A stretch of DNA of 15,142 nucleotides. It comes from CAYSRM01 sp964543205. Lineage in GTDB: Bacteria > Verrucomicrobiota > Kiritimatiellia > UBA8416 > CAYSRM01. The stretch lies in contig CAZIXB010000028.1 of the NCBI GenBank assembly GCA_964543205.1, positions 1 through 15,142 of the forward strand. Reading direction: 5' to 3'. Shown here piece by piece: positions 7,475 to 15,142 of the stretch; positions within the stretch are counted from its first letter, which is position 1, and every line of letters starts with the position of its first letter. Position numbers and translations under genes: made by a program. The notes under the pieces are model-generated. The model saw only the letters and a list, made by a program, of their open reading frames with translations. It made no database searches and was not told the DNA's origin.

Positions 7475-8812
7475 TCAGCGTCTTTTCTCTCTTCTCGGAA
7501 CGGCTTGAAGCTTAACGGGGGCTCCTTCCAGGCCAAAGTTCTCACGGAGGGAGCGAACAAGATACGATTCATAAGCCCTGACCATCAGCGCAGGATCATT
7601 CACAAAGAGTCTAATACTCACCGGCTGAACGCCAGTCTGCACTGCATAGTAAATTTTAAACTGTTTCCCGCGAACCGATGGCGGAGATGTCCTGCCCTGG
7701 GCATCATGCAAAGCTTTGTTAAGCGCCCCTGTAGGCAGCTTCTCCCTTACCTGGCCGGCAACATAGTCGATAGCGTCGATGCTTCTTCTTATGTTATATC
7801 CCGACTTTGCAGAAAGAAAAATCAGGGGACAGTAAGAAAGAAACGGCAAAGCTTTCTTTGCGGCCGCCGCATATTCACGTTGAGTCACATCCTCGGACAG
7901 GTCCCACTTATTAACGGCAACTATGCATCCTTTTTGTCTCTCCTGAATTTCCGAGGCAATCTTTTTATCCTGCGCAGTAGGACCCTGCGCGGCGTCCAGC
8001 AACAGCACGGCGAGATCGCACCGACGGATGCTCTGGCCGGCGCGCATCATGCCGTATTTTTCAACAGCAGTCTTGACCTTGCTTCTCTTCTTCATTCCGG
8101 CGGTATCAATCAAAACATAATGCCTGGCGCTGTCTCCGGATCCGACTTCAAAGGCAATATCCACACTGTCGCGGGTGGTCCCGGCCTGGTCTGAAACAAT
8201 CACACGGTTGCTTCTTAAAAGCCTGTTCAGATAGGAAGATTTACCGACATTCGGCCGACCAACAACGGCTACGTATACAGGATCAACATCCGGAGCAACA
8301 GAAATATCCGGAAGCTCTTCAAGCGCCGGCTGCATCAACGCCTCAAGCCCGCGGTTCTGCAGGGCGGAAACAGGAAAAACAGGAAATCCAAGTCTCTCAA
8401 AATCAGCCGACAACACATCCCGCTCCGGGGAATCGCACTTATTTGCGGCAACAATTACTGCCAGGCCTTTGCCTCTTAACATTGCGGCAACATCTTCATC
8501 AAGCGGAGTAATCCCGGCAGTGGCGTCGGCTACCAGAATCACCGCTACAGCGTCTTCAAGGGCCGCGCCAACCTGTTCGCGTATGGCCGACTCAATGACA
8601 TCAGCGTTCTGGCGGCTGTCCGGAAGACAAAGTCCGCCTGTATCAACAAGGTCGAAAACCCTTTCCTGCCAATGCACTTCCCGCATAAGCCTGTCGCGGG
8701 TAACCCCGCTCTGAGAATGCACAATGGCAATGCGCCTTCCCGCGATGGAGTTAAACAGAGCCGACTTGCCGACATTGGGCCTGCCTACTATTGCTACAAC
8801 ACGTTTGCTCAT
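7475..8812 (-). CDS. der: Ribosome assembly GTPase Der (EngA)
   Basis: This 445-residue protein is an essential GTPase acting in 50S ribosomal subunit assembly. It has the family's diagnostic pair of G domains. Domain 1 has GRPNVGKS (10-17), DTGG (57-60) and NKCD (124-127). Domain 2 has GRPNVGKS (185-192), DTAG (236-239) and NKWD (301-304). The C-terminal KH-like domain follows (about 350-441), with KIYYAVQTG and LFVNDPALM. Length is normal and all GTP-binding motifs are intact. The frame is open upstream to 9010, but that part lies inside glnS. ATG 8812 gives the expected MSKRVVAIVGRP start and has AGAGGT upstream at slightly long spacing. It sits 22 bp downstream of glnS, so it is probably the last gene of the gltX-glnS-der transcript. 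Confidence 0.97.
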   Translation of the reverse strand: MSKRVVAIVGRPNVGKSALFNSIAGRRIAIVHSQSGVTRDRLMREVHWQERVFDLVDTGGLCLPDSRQNADVIESAIREQVGAALEDAVAVILVADATAGITPLDEDVAAMLRGKGLAVIVAANKCDSPERDVLSADFERLGFPVFPVSALQNRGLEALMQPALEELPDISVAPDVDPVYVAVVGRPNVGKSSYLNRLLRSNRVIVSDQAGTTRDSVDIAFEVGSGDSARHYVLIDTAGMKKRSKVKTAVEKYGMMRAGQSIRRCDLAVLLLDAAQGPTAQDKKIASEIQERQKGCIVAVNKWDLSEDVTQREYAAAAKKALPFLSYCPLIFLSAKSGYNIRRSIDAIDYVAGQVREKLPTGALNKALHDAQGRTSPPSVRGKQFKIYYAVQTGVQPVSIRLFVNDPALMVRAYESYLVRSLRENFGLEGAPVKLQAVPRREKRR

Positions 8813-8834
8813 CAGCGATAATACCTCTGGGGCG

Positions 8835-10523
8835 CTATTTTTTCTTCTGCTGCTTCTGCTTCTGCTTCTTCGCCCATGTGTCGCGCAGAGGCACAATGCG
8901 GTTGAAAACCGGCTTTCCCGGCCTGGAATCCACCGGATCCACAAAAAAGTATCCTTTTCTTTCAAATTGATAGCGCTCTGAGCCTTTTGCATTGCCCAGG
9001 CAGGGCTCAATCATGGCTTTGACTGTGTGTAACGAATCGGGATTCAGAAACTGTTTAAAATCCTGGCCTTCTTCCGTCTCGTCGGGCCGCTCTTTTGAAA
9101 AAAGCCGATCGTATAATCTTACACTGGCTTCGGCGCAATGCCCTGCGCAGACCCAGTGTATCGTCCCGCGGACTTTTCGCCCGTCAGGCGAAAAACCGCC
9201 CCGGGTCTCTGGATCATATGTGCAATAGACTTCCCGCACCCTGCCGTCATCGTCCTTTTTCACGCCCGTGCAGGTAACGTAATACCCATACCTGAGCCGT
9301 ACTTCCCGCCCCGGCGCAAGCCGGTAATATTTGCGCGGAGGCTCCTCCATGAAATCTCCCCGCTCAATGTAGAGTTCCCTTGAAAAAGGAACATTCCTTG
9401 TCCCCATGGATTCGTCTTCCGGGTTATTAACCGCTTCGAGCATCTCTTCCGCGCCTTCGGGATAGTTCTCGATAACAAGTTTGACAGGGTCAAACACGGC
9501 CATTGCGCGCGGAGCCACCCTGTTGAGCTCCTCGCGAATACAGTATTCCAGGAGAGCGGCGTCGGTAAGACTGTTTACCTTTGTCACTCCTACCTTTGAA
9601 CAGAACTGCCTGATGGAAGCAGGGGTATAACCCCGTCTCCTTATGCCCCTTATCGTGGGCAACCTTGGATCGTCCCATCCGGATACGCGCCCCTCCCTGA
9701 CAAGCTCAAGGAGTTTGCGCTTGCTCATGACAGTGTAGGTGAGATTCAGCCTGGCAAACTCGATCTGCTGAGGATGGAACAGTTCAAGCTGATGAAGCAG
9801 CCAGTCGTACAGCGGCCTGTGCACCTCAAATTCAAGAGTGCATAGCGAGTGAGTTATTCTCTCAAGTGAGTCGGAAACACAGTGGGTAATGTCATAAGTG
9901 GGATAGATGACCCATTTGCCTCCAGTTCTGTGGTGTTCAACCTTTTTTATCCGGTAAAGAACCGGATCGCGCATGTGCAGGTTTGGCGAGCCCATATCAA
10001 TCTTAGCGCGAAGAACATACCGGCCTTCCTCGAATTCACCGTTTTTCATGCGCGCAAAAAGGTCAAGGCTCTCTTCTACTGGACGGTTGCGCGAAGGGCT
10101 TGCCCTGCCCGGACGGCCCGGCACACCTCGATATTCCTTGAATTCCTCTGTGCCCAGCTCGCACACATAGGCCTTGTCCTTCTTTATAAGTTCAACAGCA
10201 AGATCATACAACCGGTCAAAGTAATCGGATGCAAAGTAAAGATCGTTGCCCCAATCAAAGCCGAGCCACGCAACATCTTCCTTTATCGAGTCGACATATT
10301 CCTGCTCCTCGGCTTCCGGATTGCTGTCATCAAAGCGCAAATGGCACTTCCCGCTGTATTGCCCGGCAACACCGAAGTTCAGGCATATTGACTTGGCATG
10401 GCCAAGATGCAGATAGCCGTTTGGCTCAGGCGGAAATCGAGTTTCCACTCTGCCTTCGTATTTCCCGGATGCGTTATCTTTTTCAATTATCTCGCGTATA
10501 AAATCAACTTGTCCTGAATCCAT
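8835..10523 (-). CDS. glnS: Glutaminyl-tRNA synthetase
   Basis: This 562-residue class I synthetase attaches glutamine to tRNA-Gln. Visible motifs are PPEPNGYLHLGH (31-42, the HIGH element; the EPNG form separates GlnRS from GluRS), LRFDDSNP, and VMSKRK (about 265-270, the KMSKS element in its usual GlnRS form), followed by GWDDPRLPT and IRRRGY. The C-terminal half is the two-barrel anticodon-binding region, ending in an unusual lysine/glutamine tail. Length agrees with the family (about 550). ATG 10523 is chosen over a TTG two codons upstream because GGGAG lies six bases before the ATG and would abut the TTG. The gene is 25 bp downstream of gltX and 22 bp upstream of der. Its presence suggests Gln-tRNA is made directly and not only by transamidation of Glu-tRNA-Gln. 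Confidence 0.97.
   Translation of the reverse strand: MDSGQVDFIREIIEKDNASGKYEGRVETRFPPEPNGYLHLGHAKSICLNFGVAGQYSGKCHLRFDDSNPEAEEQEYVDSIKEDVAWLGFDWGNDLYFASDYFDRLYDLAVELIKKDKAYVCELGTEEFKEYRGVPGRPGRASPSRNRPVEESLDLFARMKNGEFEEGRYVLRAKIDMGSPNLHMRDPVLYRIKKVEHHRTGGKWVIYPTYDITHCVSDSLERITHSLCTLEFEVHRPLYDWLLHQLELFHPQQIEFARLNLTYTVMSKRKLLELVREGRVSGWDDPRLPTIRGIRRRGYTPASIRQFCSKVGVTKVNSLTDAALLEYCIREELNRVAPRAMAVFDPVKLVIENYPEGAEEMLEAVNNPEDESMGTRNVPFSRELYIERGDFMEEPPRKYYRLAPGREVRLRYGYYVTCTGVKKDDDGRVREVYCTYDPETRGGFSPDGRKVRGTIHWVCAGHCAEASVRLYDRLFSKERPDETEEGQDFKQFLNPDSLHTVKAMIEPCLGNAKGSERYQFERKGYFFVDPVDSRPGKPVFNRIVPLRDTWAKKQKQKQQKKK
8838..8873 (-). repeat. CTTCTG-type short repeats coding a Lys/Gln tail on GlnRS
   Basis: The plus strand here shows imperfect tandem CTTCTG/CTTCTT units. 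They code the C-terminal KKQKQKQQKKK of GlnRS just before its stop. Such hexamer-type tracts can change length by slippage in whole-codon steps. The tail is outside the catalytic core. Confidence 0.6.
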
Positions 10524-10548
10524 AATCAACTCCCGGCTGCCGGCCTGT

Positions 10549-11862
10549 TCACTCTCCGCTTAAAATCACTTTCTCCGCATACTCAAGCCTATTCAACACG
10601 CTTTGCCTGCCCAGCAAAGCCATTGTCTCGTAAATGCCCGCGCCGCGGGATATCCCGGTTACGGCAATGCGTATAGGCAGATTCAATTTCCCCTGATTTA
10701 TTCCCATGGAGTCCTCGACTTCGTGTATGGCTTTTTCAATGCCCGCGGGGTCAAATTCAACCTGCAAAAGCTTCGGGCGCAACATAGCCAGCGCTTCTTT
10801 GACCCCCTCTTTTTTCAACTTCTTCCGTACGGCCTTTTCGTCATAGTCAAGTTCGCCGCTGAAAAAGTATTTCCACATGGCTATGTCTTCATAAGTATTG
10901 ACTCGCGACTGCATAAGCCCGCACACTTCCCGGAAATAGCTCCCGTCAAGCTCCCTGCCCCAGGGCTGCTCCTCAACCGCCGAACGCGCGTAATTAACAA
11001 AGTCTTCCAGATCCAACTCGGAAAGATACTGCCAGTTCAAGTGGGTCAGTTTCTTCAAATCCATCTGCGCGGCGCCGCTCTTGACCCGGTCCAGAGTAAA
11101 GGCTTCTATCATCTCCTCCCGGGTCATCTTCTCCCTGTCATCTCCCGGCGACCATCCGAGCAGCGCAAGGTAGTTGAAGATAGCTTCGGGCAGATAACCG
11201 CGCGAGCGGAAATCGCCCACAAACGCGGCGCCATCTCTTTTGGAATACGGCTTTCCCTGCTGGTTGACTATCATCGGAAGATGGGCAAAGCGCGGCGCCG
11301 AACTGCCCAGCGCTCTGTACAGCGCCGCATGACGATAAGTGTTCTCTATGTGGTCATCCCCCCGTATCACGTGGGTAATGCCCATGGCAATATCATCGAC
11401 CACATTGGCAAGGTGAAATACGGGCGTGCCGTTGGAACGGACTATCACAAAGTCTTTCATATCCACGGCTTCTTTGCGTAGCGTTCCCTTGATTTCATCC
11501 TCAAAAGAAACTGCCTCACCGGGCATGCGGAAAACCACTACCTCCCCAGGCCGGTCTCCGCCGCGCTGTTCCTTGTATGCATGGCCATTGGCCAGCAACA
11601 GGTCGGCGGCTTCAAGATGAGCTTGCGTCCTGCGGGATTGATACAAGGGCTCTTCATCAAAGTCCAGGCCCAGCCAGTCCATGGCCTTAAGCACAGTCTC
11701 CAGCGCTTCGGGCGTCGATCTTTCCCTGTCGGTATCTTCGATCCTCAACAGAAACATTCCCCCCTCATGGCGCGCAAACAACCAGTTGAATATCGCAGTG
11801 CGTATATTGCCGATATGAACATTCCCCGTAGGGCTCGGCGCAAACCTGACTCTAACAGACAT
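10549..11862 (-). CDS. gltX: Glutamyl-tRNA synthetase, short form with altered KMSKS
   Basis: This 437-residue class I synthetase charges tRNA-Glu. The HIGH element is in FAPSPTGNVHIGN (7-19) and LLRIEDTDRERS (38-49) follows. IRGDDHIENT (166-175) and FAHLPMI (192-198) are also typical. The C-terminal half, through NQGKLNLPIRIAVTG, is the anticodon-binding region. Two things are odd. The segment after AY (95-96), which in many bacterial GluRS holds about 30 extra residues with a Cys-x-Cys zinc-type site, is reduced to a few residues without cysteine before VVVFRMP. The KMSKS element reads KPYSKRDG (204-211) in place of the usual K(L/M)SKR form. The short length is largely explained by the first change, and the frame is unbroken. 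ATG 11862 has AGGAG five bases upstream; the frame is open to 11904. Confidence 0.95.
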   Translation of the reverse strand: MSVRVRFAPSPTGNVHIGNIRTAIFNWLFARHEGGMFLLRIEDTDRERSTPEALETVLKAMDWLGLDFDEEPLYQSRRTQAHLEAADLLLANGHAYKEQRGGDRPGEVVVFRMPGEAVSFEDEIKGTLRKEAVDMKDFVIVRSNGTPVFHLANVVDDIAMGITHVIRGDDHIENTYRHAALYRALGSSAPRFAHLPMIVNQQGKPYSKRDGAAFVGDFRSRGYLPEAIFNYLALLGWSPGDDREKMTREEMIEAFTLDRVKSGAAQMDLKKLTHLNWQYLSELDLEDFVNYARSAVEEQPWGRELDGSYFREVCGLMQSRVNTYEDIAMWKYFFSGELDYDEKAVRKKLKKEGVKEALAMLRPKLLQVEFDPAGIEKAIHEVEDSMGINQGKLNLPIRIAVTGISRGAGIYETMALLGRQSVLNRLEYAEKVILSGE

Positions 11863-11891
11863 TGATTCTCCTTTTCTCAATTCCTCTGTAT

Positions 11892-11921
11892 AAACAAAAC
11901 CCAAAGGCTAATTGAGCCGGG
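11892..11921 (-). terminator. Possible terminator of the phosphotransferase gene
   Basis: On the minus strand CCCGGCT, a five-base loop CAATT, then AGCC, TTT and GGG can form a stem with a three-base bulge, followed by TTTTGTTT. It sits about 30 bp past the stop of the 11950-12933 gene and before gltX, where a break between transcription units would make sense. The bulge makes it imperfect. Confidence 0.4.
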
Positions 11922-11949
11922 CTATCAAAGCAACTTTAATCACCTTTGT

Positions 11950-12933
11950 TCAAAACCGCGGCAGGCCGCTCTTTCTGAAATTGTCCATGGCGGCAAGGCT
12001 TTCCTGCGCATACAGCCCGGCTCGATCCGGATTATTTCGACGCGAACTCATGGAAATAACAATGTACTTCTGGTGTTCATAAAGAAGGTAGAAAAATCTC
12101 CGCACGGCAGCTTCGCCGCGGCTGGTCTCCACAGACCGTCCGTATCCCTCAAAAAAGGCCGGGCGGGTTATCCCGCAATATTCCGCAATGGCCATATCCC
12201 ATTCCACGTCGCCCCAGCAGGCGCGATCAAAATCAAGAACTCCCGTGACCCGGCCTTCACGATCCACAAGAAGGTTCGTAATCCACAGGTCTCCATGACA
12301 AAGCCTGGATTCCTTGCAAGCGTCAAAAACTCCGGCATTATCCCTAAGTAGATTCATTGCCGAATCCGCCGTCTCAGGGTCGTATACGCCGCACCGGACA
12401 ATGTCATCAAGCAACTTGCCGCACATAACCAGGAACGCATCGCGCCACGTCCGCTGTGGCTTCATACAATTATGAGCGCCCAGGTAGCCGAAAAGATTAT
12501 CATCTGCCTTCAAACTGTGAATCTCGCGGACATAGCCGCCCCACTCTTTCAGCGCGCGGTCATAGGCCGCGCCGGAAAGCCCGGCTTCGCTCAATGGCGC
12601 CCCGGGCAGCCGCGGCATGATCAGATAGTCCCGGTTAATATGCGTCCTCCCGAAATCACAGGCTATGATCCGGGGCGCCGGAACGCCTGTTCCCTCAAGA
12701 AGCTTCTCATGAATTGCCGGTTCCTGCCGCATCATCCGCCGCTCATAGAACAGCTGCAGCATACTTTCCGGCGGAGCAACCCTGAGCACGTATTGCCTGC
12801 CGCCAGATTCCACAATAAAGACCTCTGAAAACTTCCCTGCCCCAAACGGTTTGGCGCAGGTCACCCCGGCACAAAGCAATCCTTCCGCCAGTTCAACAGC
12901 TTTTTTTGCGGCAATTTTCATCACCTCAATCAT
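11950..12933 (-). CDS. Aminoglycoside phosphotransferase (APH)-fold small-molecule kinase family protein
   Basis: This 327-residue protein has the protein-kinase-like APH fold. It shows a glycine-containing loop GAGKFSEVF (31-39), YVLRVAP (48-54), the catalytic loop HGDLWITN (213-220; catalytic D215, metal-binding N220) and the metal-binding LDFDRA (233-238). The family phosphorylates small molecules such as aminoglycosides, homoserine, choline, sugars or nucleosides, and most genomic members have no known substrate. Nothing here proves drug resistance. Two starts are possible: ATG 12933, with GGTGA six bases upstream, and ATG 12921, whose GAGG lies only two bases away. The first is preferred. 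It is upstream of gltX on the same strand but separated by 87 bp holding a possible terminator. The divergent sensor gene begins 165 bp away. Confidence 0.85.
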   Translation of the reverse strand: MIEVMKIAAKKAVELAEGLLCAGVTCAKPFGAGKFSEVFIVESGGRQYVLRVAPPESMLQLFYERRMMRQEPAIHEKLLEGTGVPAPRIIACDFGRTHINRDYLIMPRLPGAPLSEAGLSGAAYDRALKEWGGYVREIHSLKADDNLFGYLGAHNCMKPQRTWRDAFLVMCGKLLDDIVRCGVYDPETADSAMNLLRDNAGVFDACKESRLCHGDLWITNLLVDREGRVTGVLDFDRACWGDVEWDMAIAEYCGITRPAFFEGYGRSVETSRGEAAVRRFFYLLYEHQKYIVISMSSRRNNPDRAGLYAQESLAAMDNFRKSGLPRF

Positions 12934-13032
12934 AACACTTCACCGTGCCCGGCCACAACAGGCAACTGGTCTCCGGATCTGCCCTCTCCACGCTCTCGCT
13001 ACGAAATTCCGTGAGATATGCGGTTTAATTCA

Positions 13033-13061
13033 TTGAAAGACGAGAGACTTGCCGATAATAT
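13033..13061 (+). promoter_or_regulatory. Sigma70-type promoter of the PAS/GAF sensor gene
   Basis: TTGAAA (13033-13038) and TAATAT (13056-13061) are exactly 17 bp apart. Transcription would begin near 13068, about 30 bases before the ATG at 13099. It lies in the 165-bp gap between the divergent phosphotransferase and sensor genes. No equally good promoter is visible for the phosphotransferase direction. Confidence 0.55.
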
Positions 13062-13098
13062 ATTGAATTAAAGCAGCTTGCGATGGGAATGTGAAAAA

Positions 13099-15142
13099 AT
13101 GGCTCTACGTAAAGATCTCAGCAGAAAACTGAAGCAGTCGGAACAGAGATATCTGAACTTCTTCCGCACTTCCCGCGACGCCCTTTTTATTACCACAAGA
13201 GGCGGAGAGTGGCTGGACATGAACGAGGCAATGGTGAAAATGCTCGGATATTCCAGCGCCGCGGAACTCAGCAATGTAAGCGTCGGCGAGTTTTACGCGA
13301 ATCCGGCGGAAAGAGAAGAACACCTGCGGCTGATCGCCGAAAAAGGCCTTTTGGAAGAACACCCCGTTAAGCTGAGAAGAAAAGACGGAGCGCTTATCGA
13401 AACGCTGATAACATCGGTGCCTGTTATTGGCGAAAATGGCGAAATCACAGGATTCCAGGGTTGCATCCGGGATGTCACCGAAAAGAATGAAACCGAAAGG
13501 CATATAAGGCGCCTCCACGAACTTTCCAACACTATCAGGAATATAAACCAGATCATTGTCCAGGAAAAAGAACTTATTCCGCTAATGCAGCAAGCATGCA
13601 GGGCGCTGTTCGAAACAGCTCATTACCAGGGCTGCACCATAGCCGTCAAATCAAAGGAGTTGGGTCAGATCGTGCCATTGGAAAAATGCGGCAGCGAGGC
13701 CTCTTCGCCTTCATGGATCATATCTCCCGAAGGCCGCGGCTCAGCCCCTGCCTGCATAAGAAGCGCCGTGAGGGCCCGAAATATCTGCGTTGCCAGAGGC
13801 AGGAGATCAGAATGCTTAGTCTGCCCGCACAGGGCGTCCGCCGACAAGTGCATATCAATAGCTGCGCCAATGATGAAAGACGGCGAGGCCATCGGCATTA
13901 TTCATATCCATATGCAGGAAGGAATCGAACCGGGCGAAAGAGAAAAGAGCCTGCTTGAAGAAGTTGCCAGGGACCTTGTGCTTGCCTTTGACAAGATACA
14001 GGCTGAAAACGCGCTGGTTGAAAGCGAGGAAAGATACCGCTCCCTGACGGACGATGTACTGGATAATTCAACGGTAGGCGTCTGCATTCTTGACTCGCGC
14101 TTTCGAATCGCATGGATCAACCGGGCAATGAGCGAGTACTTCGACCTTGACCGTAAAACTTCTCTTGGCATAGACAAGCGAAGACTTATCGACGAGAAAA
14201 TCAAGCATATAGTTGAAGACGGCGAGAATTTTGCCCACCTGCTCCATCAGATATATTCGCGAAATCTTTACAATAAGACTTTCGAATGCCATGTGCTCGA
14301 AGACAAAAACCGGAATGAAAGGTGGCTTGAACATCGCAGCCAGCCAATCCGCAGCGGGCCTTATGCCGGCGGACGCATCGAACACTATTACGATATTACC
14401 GATCGAAAGCTGGCCGATAAGAAGGAACAGAACCTGCGAAAATTCTGGCAACTAACCATAGATTCGCTGAAAAACCACATCACCATTACCGACGAGACCG
14501 GCTCAATAATTGCCGTCAATAAGGCCTGGCGTGACTTTGCAGATAGAAATAATCTTGCATGGGAACAATACGGCCTGGGTACAAACTATCTAAAGATAAC
14601 AGAAAAAGCTTCCGGAAGATCATCTGAAAAGGCCGCAGAAACCGCCCGGGAAATCACGAATTTGCTCAGCGGCAAAACCGAATCATTCGACCTTGAGTAT
14701 CCCTGCCATAGTCCTGACAAACGCCGCTGGTTCAGGTTAACTGGAACCCGTTTTATTTCAAGGATGGGAGTTAGACTTGTATTGTCGCACGAGGACATAA
14801 CAGCGCGCAGACTTTCTGAAGAAGAGTTGGAATACAGGCTGCATTTTGAAAAACTGGTTTCGAGCCTTTCGCATGAATTCATAAACGTTCCGATGGATTC
14901 AGTAGAGCGGCGCATTGATAATGCGCTGGCCGATCTGGCAGGGTTTGCCGGAGCCGATCGCGCGTATGTTTTTCAGTTTGATGAAAAGCTGGAATTCATG
15001 GCCAATACCCACGAGTGGTCTGCGCCGGAAGTTCCCCCGCCGCGCCTTGATTCAGGAAGATTTCCATGCGCATCACTTCAATGGTTCATGAGCAGATTGA
15101 AACAGTTCCAGACCATCAATGTTCCCGATGTGTCTGCTTTTC
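13099..15142 (+). CDS. Multi-domain PAS/GAF signal-transduction sensor, C-terminus beyond window
   Basis: The open frame runs 681 codons from ATG 13099 to the window edge without a stop. Domain order, judged by eye: PAS 1 (about 14-128, ending GFQGCIRDVTEKNE), GAF 1 (about 155-298), PAS 2 (about 309-438, ending YYDITDRK), PAS 3 (about 446-575, ending SHEDITARR), then GAF 2 from about 583, with FINVPMDSVERRI, ADRAYVFQF (619-627) and NTHEW (636-640). GAF 1 carries cysteines C219, C230, C239, C242 and C251, including CLVCP (239-243), a pattern seen in GAF domains of some sensor kinases. There is no membrane helix, so the sensor is cytoplasmic. Such proteins usually end in a histidine kinase or GGDEF/EAL module; that part is missing and I do not guess which. 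The ribosome-binding site is weak (GGGA at long spacing). A good promoter lies just upstream. Confidence 0.9.
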   Translation, partial: MALRKDLSRKLKQSEQRYLNFFRTSRDALFITTRGGEWLDMNEAMVKMLGYSSAAELSNVSVGEFYANPAEREEHLRLIAEKGLLEEHPVKLRRKDGALIETLITSVPVIGENGEITGFQGCIRDVTEKNETERHIRRLHELSNTIRNINQIIVQEKELIPLMQQACRALFETAHYQGCTIAVKSKELGQIVPLEKCGSEASSPSWIISPEGRGSAPACIRSAVRARNICVARGRRSECLVCPHRASADKCISIAAPMMKDGEAIGIIHIHMQEGIEPGEREKSLLEEVARDLVLAFDKIQAENALVESEERYRSLTDDVLDNSTVGVCILDSRFRIAWINRAMSEYFDLDRKTSLGIDKRRLIDEKIKHIVEDGENFAHLLHQIYSRNLYNKTFECHVLEDKNRNERWLEHRSQPIRSGPYAGGRIEHYYDITDRKLADKKEQNLRKFWQLTIDSLKNHITITDETGSIIAVNKAWRDFADRNNLAWEQYGLGTNYLKITEKASGRSSEKAAETAREITNLLSGKTESFDLEYPCHSPDKRRWFRLTGTRFISRMGVRLVLSHEDITARRLSEEELEYRLHFEKLVSSLSHEFINVPMDSVERRIDNALADLAGFAGADRAYVFQFDEKLEFMANTHEWSAPEVPPPRLDSGRFPCASLQWFMSRLKQFQTINVPDVSAF

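Noticed and set aside
10603..11481. A 292-codon plus-strand open frame opposite gltX
   Set aside because: Antisense to a clear GluRS gene, with no family-like motifs and no ribosome-binding site that would favour it.
11950..12933. An aminoglycoside resistance gene
   Set aside because: Only the general APH-fold motifs are present. It sits among housekeeping genes with no mobile element, and most such chromosomal kinases have other or unknown substrates.

Overview
The window is a bacterial chromosome segment of roughly balanced base composition. It is dense with housekeeping genes, nearly all on the minus strand. I cannot name the species. The combination of a glutaminyl-tRNA synthetase, a B12-dependent (class II) ribonucleotide reductase, a two-subunit NAD-linked dihydroorotate dehydrogenase (PyrD/PyrK) and a multi-PAS/GAF sensor suggests an uncultured anaerobe or facultative anaerobe. 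A PVC-like (Kiritimatiellota/Lentisphaerota-type) or Omnitrophota-like lineage is possible, but this is an impression and not a demonstrated placement.

Layout. Positions 1-89 hold the probable last codons of an unidentified plus-strand gene. Positions 156-806 (+) encode a four-helix membrane protein of the CorB-like/DUF21-like type. Convergent to it is a minus-strand block: nrdJ (7194 to 4288), pyrK (4280 to 3495), pyrD (3435 to 2518) and a membrane-anchored protein of unknown function (2521 to 842). Gaps are small (7 bp between nrdJ and pyrK, 59 bp between pyrK and pyrD), and pyrD overlaps the unknown gene by an ATGA, so the four genes look like one transcript. Upstream of nrdJ is a promoter-like sequence with two palindromes that match the NrdR box.

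A second minus-strand block follows: gltX (11862 to 10549), glnS (10523 to 8835) and der (8812 to 7475), with gaps of 25 and 22 bp. It covers tRNA charging with Glu and Gln and ribosome assembly. Upstream of gltX is a separate phosphotransferase-fold gene (12933 to 11950). Divergent from that is a large PAS-GAF-PAS-PAS-GAF sensor protein (13099 onward, +) that runs off the window end, so its output domain is unknown.

How the genes work together: PyrD/PyrK make orotate for pyrimidine nucleotides and NrdJ reduces ribonucleotides to deoxyribonucleotides. The first block therefore joins pyrimidine supply to DNA precursor supply, possibly under shared NrdR control. I found no mobile element, CRISPR array, tRNA or rRNA. 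No clearly novel multi-gene system is visible. The points most worth a second look are the NrdR boxes and the operon they may control, the uncharacterised protein coupled to pyrD, and a GluRS that lacks its usual cysteine-containing insertion and has an altered KMSKS motif.
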